A stretch of DNA of 64,000 nt from Russula earlei (taxonomy: Eukaryota; Basidiomycota; Agaricomycetes; Russulales; Russulaceae): NCBI GenBank assembly GCA_025769875.1, contig JAGFNK010000052.1, positions 62,001-126,000 on the forward strand, given 5' to 3'. Under the pieces are notes generated by a model. It worked only from the letters and a program-made list of their open reading frames with translations. It was not told the DNA's origin and ran no database searches. This document shows positions 33,925-44,221 of this stretch, piece after piece; the first letter of the stretch is position 1, and each line of letters opens with the position of its first letter. Made by a program: the position numbers and the translations under genes.

Positions 33925-35376
33925 TTAGCGCAATGTTCTGTTCTTGAAAGGTGGCCGTGAGCGCGTACTTATCGTCATGCCCTGCTCGGCACTCAGAACT
34001 TCCGCGCCGAGGCCCTTGGCTTGCACCAAGGCGGCCACCTGGTCTCGGATGACATGGTATATGGGCCGGCTGTGCCTCTGCTCCAGATCTTCCTTGCAAT
34101 GCATGACATAGACGCGCAAGCCGGCGAGCGGTGCCGAGGGCGGGTCCACCGACCTGTTCCGACGCCGTCTCCTCTTCTTCTTGGGAAGCACGTCGTCCTC
34201 GTCCCCGTGTTCGCGTTCGCGTTCGGCTCGGCTCTTCGCCGCGCGCGCGGCGACGACCTCCGCGGCGAGGGCGGCGAGCTCGTCGACGAGGTGCTCGGGG
34301 CTGAGGTGGCCGTAGAGCTGCTCGTCCGGCCGGCCGGAGGGCCAGGAGCACTCGATGAAGACGCTGGAGAGCGTGGCGGGTATCTTGGGCGCGCGGCGGC
34401 GCGCCAGACGGCGATGGTCTGCGGCGTGGAGGAGAGGCTGTCGGGGGAGACGTCGCCGAAGAAGAGGAACTCTTGGCCGGAGGGGTCGTGCCGGATGAAG
34501 AAGGCCGAGGACTCGTAGTCGCCTATCGTGTCGTTCTTGCCGTGCAGGACGGGCATCGCCCTCGCCGAGACGTCGGGGAAGATCGTCCTGTAGCCCTCGT
34601 CGAACTTGAATCTGGATTGTTTTTTTTTTTTTTTTTTTTTTTGTGTGTGGGGTATTTTTTTTGGGGGACGAGGCGGCCATTGATGGGTGATATAGTATAT
34701 GTCGTCCGGGTCGTATATGAGCGTGAGACGGGACGTGAAGATAAGTCCAATGAGAGATGTATGGCACGCACGGGTCATAGAGAAGTTTGTAGGCGGCATC
34801 GTCCGCATCCCACGACGCTAGATTGGGCCATATTCGATCGGCGAAGACGGTCTCCAGCGTCTTGAGTGTGTGAAGCGGGGCGCACACCCGCTTCCTGGGG
34901 CCCTGGAGGGAGCCTGCAGACAGGACGAGGCCATTGACGTGGTCCAGATGCGCGTGGCTGATGATGAAACACCTGAGGGCAGGGAAAATCTGTCCTGGTG
35001 CGCCTTCCGATGTGAAAGGGAACAAACCGGATGAGCGAATAAACTTCGTGTGCGGAGAGTTTATCGAAGAGAGCGGGATCCCTGCTCATCAGCTGGTGTA
35101 GGGTTCCTATACCCGAGCCTGAGGAGGAAGCAAAGAAAGGATGACGGTTCCAACGATACGATTGCGCGGGGGTGGCGTTATGCGCTCACCTGCTTCGAGA
35201 GCAATGATCCCATCTTTCCATGATGCGTCACATGGCTTAAATAAGTACCTGCCCAACGATGCGTACGATTAGACGGTCGTTGCACCTCTCAGGGGACAAG
35301 ACGAGACTGACGAGGACAGGTTGGTCTCATAAGGCCCTCCACCACTGCCCACGACAATCAAATCGAAGGTGGACAT
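33925..35376 (-). CDS. PDE1: class II 3',5'-cyclic-nucleotide phosphodiesterase (low-affinity cAMP PDE), with an apparent 2-nt frame break
   Basis: Metallo-beta-lactamase-fold enzyme that hydrolyses cAMP and so tunes PKA signalling. From the ATG at 35374-35376: STFDLIVVGSGGGPYETNLS, KPCDASWKDGIIALEAGSGI, TLHQLMSRDPALFDKLSAHE, then the metal-binding motif FIISHAHLDHVNGLVLSAGS (about 34970). Later blocks are KNDTIGDYESSAFFIRHD, FLFFGDVSPDS, VFIECSWPSGRPDEQLYGHL and LRVYVMHCKEDLE, ending at 33925. At least four introns are seen; one carries a T run of about 22 on the + strand (34620-34642). Between ...TIAVWRAA and APKIPATLSSVFIECS (about 34390-34405) the frame shifts by two bases inside a GC-only run, too short for any intron. 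A collapsed or expanded GC run in the assembly is the simplest explanation; a real frameshift would remove the last third. An Arg/Lys-rich insert (KKKRRRRRNR) is unusual. Confidence 0.88.
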
Positions 35377-35692
35377 GATGGGGATGGGGGAGGCGAAGGG
35401 CTGAACGATGAATTTCACTGCCTGGGGGTAATATTTTCAAAGTCGGCTCTGTCCGAACAAGGACAGGGACAGGAGAGGAGAGGAGAGCGCTTTTGAGCGA
35501 CTTTTCTTCGCTATCACGGCACCGCGGTGTAAGAGGAGAGGAGAAAGATTTCATATGGTGGGAAAGAGCAACAAGGAGTGACTCGGTAGACAACGAATGA
35601 TGGGGAATAAAGTCAAAAGTAACTAACAACTCGAAAGGCATCGAAACAATGCGAAGGTAATATCGATCCATAAAATGGTATGTATTTTCCGT
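35377..35692. other. intergenic between EDE1 stop and PDE1 start
   Basis: These 316 bases hold a purine-rich run (GGAGAGGAGAGGAGAG near 35473). They should carry the PDE1 promoter and the EDE1 3' UTR. No gene was seen. Confidence 0.5.
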
Positions 35693-38600
35693 TTAGCTGT
35701 TCAAAAGGCTGTTCAATGCCCGTGAGAAGTCGTACGAATTTGCTTCGAGAGCGGCGACGGCCTGCTGACGACTGAACCCCATACTACGCAGTTGTTTCAC
35801 AAGGTCAACGTCATCATCAACAGCTGGCGACGCCCTTCCGACGGTTTCATCAACGATCGGAGCCAGATGTTGGGAGGCGGAGGGGGGTAGTGACTCTTGT
35901 GTTTTTCTCTTCTTCCCAAATGGCAGTCGGATCTAGAATCGGCATGAGTATCATCCTCTTTGTCCAAGATACTACTCGATGTCGCTCACGCTGAGTTTTG
36001 ATCGACCCGATTCCTTACCACTCTCCTTGGAGGAGGAGGTGGACGGTCTTCCCTTGGGAGGAGATGCCATTTGAAGTGGCGGAGAGGATGGAGGAGTACC
36101 CTCCGGTGCTGGGAAGCTCACTGTGTCACGAGGGGATATGGATGTCCGAACAGGGGAGCTCGAGGCAAACGCAGACGTAGACACAGGGGATTGCGTCATT
36201 TGAGGAATCGATGATGTCTGGGAGGACACGGTCCCCAACGCACTGTCTCTTCGAATAGAATTGGAACCAAAAGCGTCGTCAAATGAGGGGTTCGTTGCGT
36301 CAGCATTAGACGGGGGTTGACTTGCCGCCGTATTTGCTGCAGCTGTTGCGAGTGGCGCAGCTGGCGAAAGGTTGGTAAAAGCCTGTTCAAACGAGAATGG
36401 TTTGGATTCGAGAACCGGAGGAAGGACAGGGAGACCATCAACGGCAGGCACAGGACCTGGGCTTGCTGTGCTTTGTGGGGGGATGAACGCGTTTTCAAAA
36501 CCAGAGCCCTGAGGGGGAGAAGTCGCGGGCTTCGATGGCCCGCTGCTGCTAGTTGGAGCGGGCGGGAACGTCGTTGAGCCTGAGATTGACAAGGCCACTA
36601 CTTGGGAGGGAAGTGCTTAGGTCTGCCTTGTTGAAGTCGAACTGGTCGTCAAAAGCAGTGTCAAAGGAGAGGCTGTTCCCAGTGGTGGTAGATGCTGTGC
36701 CGCCAAATTCTCCGAACGCCTTGTCAATGTCGCTTAAAGCCGCAACTGTCGGGGGCTCTGGAGATACTGCAAATGGCGAGGTTGCGGTTGGGAAAGCACT
36801 GCTGTCCTTTGGCGGAGCCGGTGGGAAGGGATTGGTACTCTGTATCTCAGTGACAGCAGCAATTTTCGTTACAGGTGGGAATGCTGCGCCCACAGTGGTC
36901 TGATGCGAAGCGTGTCCGTTACTGACCGGTGCTCGCTTTACCTCGGTGCTATTCGATGCCTGAGCAGAGCGACCAGCCAGGGTTGCAAGCGGAGTTTCGT
37001 CTTCGCTATCTTCGTCGCTTGAATCCGAATCGTTCACGTCAAGCTCCTTGAGTTTTGAATTGATATCGGTATGTACTTCCAATGGCTGGACAGTTGACGG
37101 CGCTGCAGAAGGGGAAGCAACGGGCGGAGATCTCAGAGCATCTGGCGCCGTTGAGAAGGTGTTCGCACTTGCTAAGTTGTCAAGGGCTGACGTAGGTGGC
37201 GTGGTAAACAAATCATGGTCGCTGGAAGGCTCTGACACCTCTTCGTTTGCGGTAGTCCTCGATTCACCTATATCTTTGGCAATGAAGGGTGGCACATTTC
37301 GCTCGGGCACAGTCGAGGATTCTTCAACATCAGATCCAGGTCTCGTTTCTTCACCACCGAAAGCCTGATCGAAAGTAAACGGATTGTCATCCGTTGTACC
37401 TTCATTCTGCGCGGAGGTGACAGCAGCAGGAGCGGGCACGGGCGCATCAGCAAAGGGAAGGAATGGCGACTGCGATCGCGAGCCTACAGCGAGCCGTTCG
37501 AATGGATTATTGCTCTTTGACGCGGCGGATCCACCAATGGAGCTGGGACTTCCTGGTGTGGCGGGAAGGGGCTGCGCTGCAGCGAACGCAGCGCTGTCCG
37601 CTGGGAAAGGGGGTGAAGGAGAGAACGGGAGCCCATTTGCCTTATTAACCGCCGAGTATTCTGCCTCGGCGATCTCTCGCTCCTTCGTAGCCTCCGCGGC
37701 TTCCGCTGCCGCCTCCTGGAGTTCCTGCGCCGCCTTCACCCTTTCCGCTTCTCTCGCGGCGAGCTGCTTCTTAGCGATTGCTAAAAGGCCCTTCTGCTGC
37801 TTCGCCTCTTTCTTCGCTTTCTCAATCTCGACCCTTGTAACCTCGATTGTTGACCCCGTCTCAGTCATCTTATGCTGTAGTTCGCGTACTTCCTCTTTGT
37901 CGTGGAGCAGGCTCTGCTCCACTTCAGCCTTTTCAAGTCGAATGGCACTAAGATCGCTCTCGGCGCGAATAAGTTCTTCTCTGATCCTCTGAATTTCAGA
38001 TGACTGATTGCTGAGACGCTCGCGGAGTGAGACAAGATGACCAGATTCAGCTTCATACGCCGCTTTTGCAGAACTCAGTTGAGTTTGCAGAGCAGAGAGT
38101 TGGGCTGCCTGGCTATGAACGGTAGCCTCAATAGTACTCCGTTCTGTCTTCGTGTTCTCTAGTGAACGGGTCGTTGACTGGAGCTGATTCTGAAGATTTC
38201 CGATTTCGGCCGAATGATCGTTGATAGTAGTAGAAGATGCCCGGACCCCGGCATCGTCATCGTCGTCGAGAGGACCTTTATTGGATGCTACAATGAATCA
38301 TTAGCATTTTGCTTCTGGAAGGAAGCATGTGACATACTGAAAGGGCCCTGTCCCTGAGTCTGAGGTGCTGCCTGTGAGGCAGAGATCACCGATGATTGAG
38401 TCAGACCAGTTCGCTGAGGTTGCAGGACCGACTGAGGATGAGACACCACAGGGGAATCGTCCCATAGTAAGTCATTCAGCGAATCTGAAGGGGGTTGCTG
38501 GAACGCAGAAGTCGTGGGGGAGGCCACCGCCCGCATCGACGGTGGGATCAAAGAAGTCGGTAAAGTGGATGGTATTTCTTTTCCACTGAGCTTTCCTTGT

Positions 38601-39954
38601 ATCAAGTGGAAAGCAACCGCAAAACCATCACGAGTGAGACGACCCTCAGTGTTAAGGTCGGCCAAGTCCCTAGACAAGACCGTGAGATGTCACAGCAGGA
38701 AAAAATGTCTCGACGATGCTGACCAAATCAACGCTAGGTTATCCTCGGGTAGATTTGACCGCAGCATAAAGGGTACGGCAACATCACTCTCGAGATAGCC
38801 CAGTTTTTGCGTGTCCAAACTGTCAAAAAGCCTATCAGCACTAGCCTTTTCAGTAGGGCTGATACCCCATGCTGGTTGAGGTTGGACTGCGGAGAAAGGG
38901 GGGAAAGACGATGAGGCCTGCGAATTCCGAGTTGGATCTGGACCTGATTTAGGACCAGTTTGACTCTGTGTCAGCCCAGAATATTGAGGCTGCAAAGGTT
39001 TTCCAGAGAACTGAGGCGCAATGCCCGGCCCGATGTTGGGGGGGAAATTGCCAGAGAGGCTGGGACTGAAAGAACCACTAGTTCCAGTAGCATGTGAAGT
39101 GACAGTACTGCTTCGTAAAGGTTGATCGGAAGCAGATTCGTATAAGCCAGGGGGGAGGGTAGTTGGTATAAAAGGGAGTTGACCGGACATTGAAGCCTGG
39201 ATGAGATACATGGCAACGATGAAGTCGGCAACATCCAGCGATCCACGGCTGTGAGTATCCGACAAACTCCTGCGAAAGATATGTTGACATGAGTGGTTGC
39301 GGAGATCAAAGCAAGACAGACCATATTTGGGAGAGCTTCTCGATTGAAAGCTTGGACTTGAAAAACACCTCTCGCGCTTTCTCGCCTTGGGGGACACGTT
39401 GAGACCAGAGGGTGACGGGGTCAAAAATACAGGTTTGTAGACATACCGGAAAGAAGGCCGTTTACAGGGCTACAACTGTTGAAAAGCCGCGTGAATCTGG
39501 CCTTGTCTGGCGCGGTCAGCTGAGGGGGAAGACGCGAAGCGCCTGGAGACTTCGGGGAGGGGCTGACAGCCCTACGGGGTTCCGCAGACAAAGAAAACCC
39601 ATCAATGGAGGCGAGAGGGCCAGCTTTGGCGGAAGGTAAGCAGTGGGGTTCGTGACGAAAGGACGCGTCGCACTCACGTTTGTTGACAAGGTCGGGCGAG
39701 ATTGCCTCGCCTTTTTGGGCCCACCCAATGAGACGGACGGCAACAGAGACACCCTTACGAGTGAGAAAGCCCTGCTGATCGGCGTCTGCGATCCCCCATA
39801 TTTGACCCAAGACGGTTGCGCTAAGGTTGGCACCACCGAATATGTTGACGGCGAGTTCGCCGGTGATGACACCAAACTTTTGGGGATCGTGCTTGTTAAA
39901 GATTTGGTTTACAAGAGCGACCTCACCCTGAGTTGGGGAGAAACCTGTAGCCAT
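35693..39954 (-). CDS. EDE1: EDE1/EPS15-like endocytic EH-domain scaffold
   Basis: Early-arriving scaffold of clathrin-mediated endocytosis. The ATG at 39952-39954 starts the first EH domain (VNQIFNKHDPQKFGVITGEL, VLGQIWGIADADQQGFLTRK). A second EH domain lies at about 39500-39130 (KLSIEKLSQIW, SLDVADFIVAMYLIQASMSG) and a third at about 38870-38560 (DRLFDSLDTQKLGYLESDVA, DLNTEGRLTRDGFAVAFHLI). A Gln/Ser/Pro-rich linker follows, then a long coiled coil (about 38250-37680). The Ser/Thr/Asp-rich region contains NPF and related motifs (NPFERL, NPFTFDQAF, NPFPPAPP) that bind EH domains and coat proteins. The C-terminal UBA domain (VDLVKQLRSMGFSRQQAVAA, then NSYDFSRALNSLLNS) ends at the stop 35693-35695 and reads ubiquitinated cargo. 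The order of three EH domains, coiled coil and UBA matches Ede1. It is divergent from the UBE2C gene, with 223 bases between start codons. Confidence 0.94.
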
Positions 39955-40177
39955 GGCCGAGAATAGTGGTTAGTAGAGTAGAGAGAGGGTACGAGGCATC
40001 ATCGACCCCCCGGCAGGGAGTGCGGCCACACCCGGCAACCGGCACCGGCACCGGCACCGGAGGTATTCCTAAATCAAAGTAGCCTCCAGCCGATAGTCCA
40101 CGTGATTGAGTCACGCGAGGTGATCAACCGCGTTTCTGTCTGCGCAGACCTTTTGCGCAGACCTTTGGAACAACAAC
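39955..40177. promoter_or_regulatory. 223-bp bidirectional upstream region (EDE1 / UBE2C)
   Basis: Must hold both promoters. Contains a GGCACC/CCGGCA tandem stretch at about 40031-40061 and a partly duplicated TGCGCAGACCTTTT motif at about 40141-40166, just before the UBE2C ATG. Confidence 0.55.
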
Positions 40178-41075
40178 ATGGAACAAATCACGACCTCTCT
40201 TGCCGCGCGCACTGCTCAAAAGTCCACGGTCTCGGGTTTGTCGAGCGATGCTGCGGGAAGTGTGACGAAAAGGTATTTTCCCTTCCTATTGAACCCAAGG
40301 CTCTGACCTCTGACCTCGTCGTCCTAGACTGACCAATGAATTGATGACTTTGATGGTGAGTGATCTTCGAGTTTGACCTCTGGCACCTTTAATCAGCTTT
40401 TTTCAAGATGTCTTCCTCCCCTGGAATCGTGCGTATCGACATCCCGGCTCACCAGTGCTTTGTCTAACATCGTGTAGTCGGCCTTCCCAAGGTCGGATGC
40501 CAACCTTTTCGAATGGATAGGTACGATAGAAGGTCCTGCAGGAACCGTGAGCGTGTGCTTTCATGAGCCGTCATCCCTCTGACAATCCAACTCCATAGTA
40601 TTACGGCGGCATGTCATTTAAAATCTCCATACACTTTCCTCCAAATTATCCCTATGTCCCACCTGTCATCAAGTTTGAATCCCCATGTTTTCATCCCAAT
40701 GTCGATATTGCATCTGGTGCTGTTTGCCTTGATATTCTTCAGGTTCGCACCCCCAGTTAACAGCGTGACCTTCCATGTTGACCGCCTACTTCAGGACAAA
40801 TGGACCGCTGTCTACAGCGTCCAAACCATTCTTTTATCTTTGCAGTCACTTCTCGGAGGTAAGAGAACGCTCTCGTGACGTATTTCCATCTGATCCCTAA
40901 TCCTAGAGCCGAACAACGCATCTCCGTTGAACACCGACGCGTCAAACCTTTGGGAATCTCCAGAATGTGCGTTGGGACCCTTCTATGTTGTGGATTGTGC
41001 TTGACACTTGCTTCAGTGTTCAAAGCTCAGCTTCAGAAGTATTACCGACCGACCGGTGATGATACGACGGCTTAG
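40178..41075 (+). CDS. UBC11: ubiquitin-conjugating enzyme E2, UBE2C/Ubc11 type (APC/C partner)
   Basis: E2 that primes cyclins and other mitotic substrates with the anaphase-promoting complex. The ATG at 40178 starts an extended N-terminus ([20 protein letters not shown]), typical of UBE2C. The UBC fold follows across five or more introns: [48 protein letters not shown], and the catalytic region [20 protein letters not shown] with the active-site Cys. Then come [17 protein letters not shown] and [16 protein letters not shown], and a C-terminal tail ending at 41073-41075. [11 protein letters not shown] is diagnostic for UBE2C. Oddity: between HPNV and the catalytic Cys there are seven residues, where the UBE2C sequences I know have six, and the reading frame shows no intron there. 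The last exon join (after ESPE) is in phase with a GTGCGT...TTCAG intron. Confidence 0.93.
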
Positions 41076-42018
41076 AGTGGATAGAGGAAGGCTAGATACC
41101 CCACATGCGGTGTACCTGTGTAGTATAATTTTGGTGCCTCGGGTCCTCGGCGTTGCTTTGTCATGATGTTGCTGCTGTCAAAATCTGCGCACGTCCGTTA
41201 TCATCAACGTTGACCGCATCCCATCATCCACTGACCGGTTTATTGGGTCGATCCCCTCTTCTCGTCGGCTGGACCGATTTCTTCATTTTTAAAAAATATT
41301 TGTTGACGGGTTTGTAGCGTCCGCTGTTGCGATCAAATGGACCACTCATCGATCGTTTGTCACAGAGCATTTAGCTTGCAATCCATGCCTCGTCGACCCC
41401 CTCCTACGCCTCTCCGCCTTGTTCATGGACCGCTTCCACCCCGAGGCACGTCCAAGTTTACGATGCCATCAGTGCCGCGGCCAATTTTTCGTCCACCGAC
41501 GGTGGTTCGTCCGGGACCAGTTCCCCGTGAGCGTGTGCATCGCATCGGAACGGGAGCAGCAGTTGCGGTCTCTGGATTGAGGGTGGAAGGGCCGCAAGAG
41601 TCACCTTTGGGTCGCAGTCCATCTGGATCCGCTAGACTCGAGTCAGGAACGGTGATAGTCCCCCCCAGGGCGGTAATAGGGACAGGGGTGATGCTTGATG
41701 GAAGTATAGGATAGAGTAATCATATGTTCCCTTTGTTTTCCGTTCGAGGCCGCCTCTGCCTCGTGTCGACGGGTTGTGCCGTGTATGGATCGTGAGGGAC
41801 GAGTTTCACTCGGACTCGACTCGACCGAACTTACTTTCCACTCTCAATTGACATCTCGCACGACGCCAGTTCACGCCTCCCTTTTTTTTTTTTTTCGCAT
41901 CGCGTTTCGTATTCTCCTTTCCTTGCTTTTGCCTCTATTTCTTTGTGCGGGTTATCTGCGTCGTCATCAACATCCACGACAACAATCATCGTCCTCGTCC
42001 TTGTCCTTTTCAATCATA
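41076..42018. other. long upstream region of the PIN4-like gene
   Basis: 943 bases without a confirmed gene. It holds a T-run at 41883-41896 and pyrimidine-rich DNA just before the PIN4-like ATG, consistent with a long 5' leader, and the uncertain Pro-rich frame at 41337-41714. Confidence 0.5.
41337..41714 (+). CDS. doubtful Pro/Arg-rich small open frame
   Basis: An uninterrupted 125-codon frame (starts MDHSSIVCHRAFSLQ) rich in Pro, Arg and Val. No domain or family is recognised. It has no intron, unlike its neighbours, and may be a chance frame or an upstream ORF in the leader of the PIN4-like gene. Listed because it is the longest frame in this gap. Confidence 0.2.
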   Translation: MDHSSIVCHRAFSLQSMPRRPPPTPLRLVHGPLPPRGTSKFTMPSVPRPIFRPPTVVRPGPVPRERVHRIGTGAAVAVSGLRVEGPQESPLGRSPSGSARLESGTVIVPPRAVIGTGVMLDGSIG

Positions 42019-43825
42019 ATGACTAGCTCTTCTCCTACTCCGGATATTGCCTCGTTGTCACTCTCTTCACCAACCCATCAACGTCTGCACGATACTTATG
42101 ACTACGACGGCACCGGCAACGTCAGGCCTTCATACCACTTCGCTACGTCTCCCCCCGCTCCCCCGGCCCTGTCTCCTTTCCTCCCCCTTAGCATGAACCA
42201 GTCTCCCCTCAAGAGCAAGGTTACTCGTGCTGGCTTGCCTTCTGTATGCCCTTTTTTCCTCACCTGGCATCATGATCTAAAATATCTATTATCCCCGTAT
42301 CCACACATTCCCTAGCAATGGCTCGATGGCGGTGCTACTTACCAGGAAAACCACTCTCTGTCGTCCCCTAATCATTCTGATCTTTCCTCTGGCGGAGGTT
42401 CGCCGCCTCTCCCACTCATCAACGCCCCACCCGGCGTCCCTCCCCCAAATCAGGGTGCTGAGGACGAGGTTATACCCACTGCTATCGTCATCAAAAACAT
42501 CCCTTTTAATGTCAAGCGCGAGACTCTTCTGGACATCATCGTATGTCCTGTACCGCTCTCCGCCCTTCCCCCGGTTTATATTCACTCTAACAGGCTTCCC
42601 TGTCCATTCCAACGCCGTATGCATTCAACTACCATCTAGATCAGTCTGGCTCTTTCAGAGGCCTTGCCTTCGCCAATTTTCGCCAGGCCTCCGATGCAGA
42701 TGCCGTTGTTGCTGCTTTGAACGGCTTCGACGTACAAGGTCGCAAATTACGCGTCGAGTATAAAAAGGTACTGCAAGCGGGAGAAAAGGAACGAATCGAA
42801 CGAGAAAAAGCCATTCGGCGCATGCGTTCCATGCAGCTGGAAAAGGAGCAACAACAATTTCAGGCGACCCCACAGCCGCCTTTCGATGATTTTTCTGTTA
42901 TTTCATCTCCATTCACTCCTCAACGTTCGTACTCTGCGAACAATTACCAATCAACGCAACAGTATTCCCCCCCATCGGCCCCCCCGATCCCGGTCCAACA
43001 GCCATACGCAGTCCAAACACCCCCGCCTGCGCTTCCTGTCACACCTAGCCCTTCTCTCAAGGGAAATTCGGCCTCAAATGAATTGGATCTGAATGACCCA
43101 TCTACGTTGGAGATCTACTCTCGTATCTTGCTTTTCAAAGATGATCACATGAGGGACGAACTTGCGTTTTCTAGGACGCTCTCTCCAAAACAACGTCGAA
43201 TAGTGCACCTGGTTGCCCAGAAGCTCGGTGTATATCACTACTCTGTCGGTGAAGGTGAAGAGCGGTATGCCGTCGTTACCCGCATCGACCCAGAAAAGGT
43301 ATTCCTATAGCAATTCATCGATACGCGGGATTTAGCTGACGCTCGCGCTTCGCTCGCCAGAGGCAGCAGGGTAACACCCACCCAGGCTTGCAACGCATGC
43401 CTTCTGCATATCTCACGCCGACCTCTCCTACCTCCAGTATCTCTCCGACTTTACGCGTGAAGAAATCTATGCCCGATATGGGTGCCCTCCGCACCCAGGC
43501 CCCTCGACTTACTACCCGCTCTTCGAATGGCAACATCCGTGAAGGCTACGCAACTATCGCTTCTCCTTCGCGCCGCTTGGGGGGCTTCGGCTCAATCTTT
43601 GGAAACACCAGCCTATTTGATTCCGTGCCACCGGTCCCGAACTTGCCCACGACCGTTATCAGTCCCAACGGCACAGATCGGTTGGAAAGTCCGACAAGCG
43701 GTGTCGTCCGACAGCCTCGTGGCCCAGGTGTCGGTGGATTTAACACTCGCCGTGAACGTGTTGTGGCTAGTGAGAGCGCGGTACGCGGTCTGGATACCCG
43801 CTCCCACGAGCCTCTGGAGTTGTGA
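42019..43825 (+). CDS. PIN4: PIN4/Cip1-like RNA-binding protein (RRM plus R3H)
   Basis: The ATG at 42019 starts MTSSSPTPDIASLSLSSPTH. After a Ser/Pro-rich N-terminus comes an RRM split by an intron: TAIVIKNIPFNVKRETLLDI (RNP2 type) and LDQSGSFRGLAFANFRQASD (RNP1 type), then LNGFDVQGRKLRVEYKKVL. A basic helix (EKERIEREKAIRRMR), a Gln/Pro-rich linker and an R3H domain (NDPSTLEIYSRILLFKDDH through KLGVYHYSVGEGEERYAVV, about 43080-43300) follow. The C-terminal tail is Ser/Pro/Gly-rich and ends at 43823-43825. Known: this RRM-R3H arrangement is shared with S. pombe Cip1/Cip2 and budding yeast Pin4/Mdt1, linked to stress mRNA stability and the DNA-damage checkpoint. Many SP and TP sites could be kinase targets. 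Confidence 0.88.
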
Positions 43826-44221
43826 GGTGTAGCGCAGGATCCGACTCAGAATTTTAATGAGCCCTTGCTTCAAGGCATGTCCAACAATAGTTTTTCATTG
43901 CCAACCTTTGCGAGCGCCCTTAATTGTCTGTGTCCTCGATCCAATTTCCAGTCTCTTGTTTAAACTCCCAGACCATCTCGTGTAACCCATAAGTCTGTGA
44001 CTTGGCCCTTTCTTCTACTGGCTGTCCCCCTTCCTTCTGCGCAAGTCGTGATCTGCTTACGTCTTCCCACTCTTAAGCGTGTTGATATATAAAATACTTG
44101 TCCTTTTACATGCGTTGGTAGTCGTGACTTACCCGCCTGGGTGATGTGTTGATAGAGTCGTCCTTGCCGTTTAAGCGCTCTGCATAACCCGCCCCGGTGC
44201 CGTTCCCTGCCCTCGTCCTCC
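43826..44221. other. intergenic between PIN4-like and NUC1 genes
   Basis: 396 bases with no supported gene, repeat or RNA. Expected to hold the PIN4-like 3' UTR and the NUC1 promoter. Confidence 0.5.

Noticed and set aside
37384..37992. 202-codon plus-strand frame rich in Ala/Ser
   Set aside because: Antisense shadow of the EDE1 coiled-coil and acidic region; no family motif.
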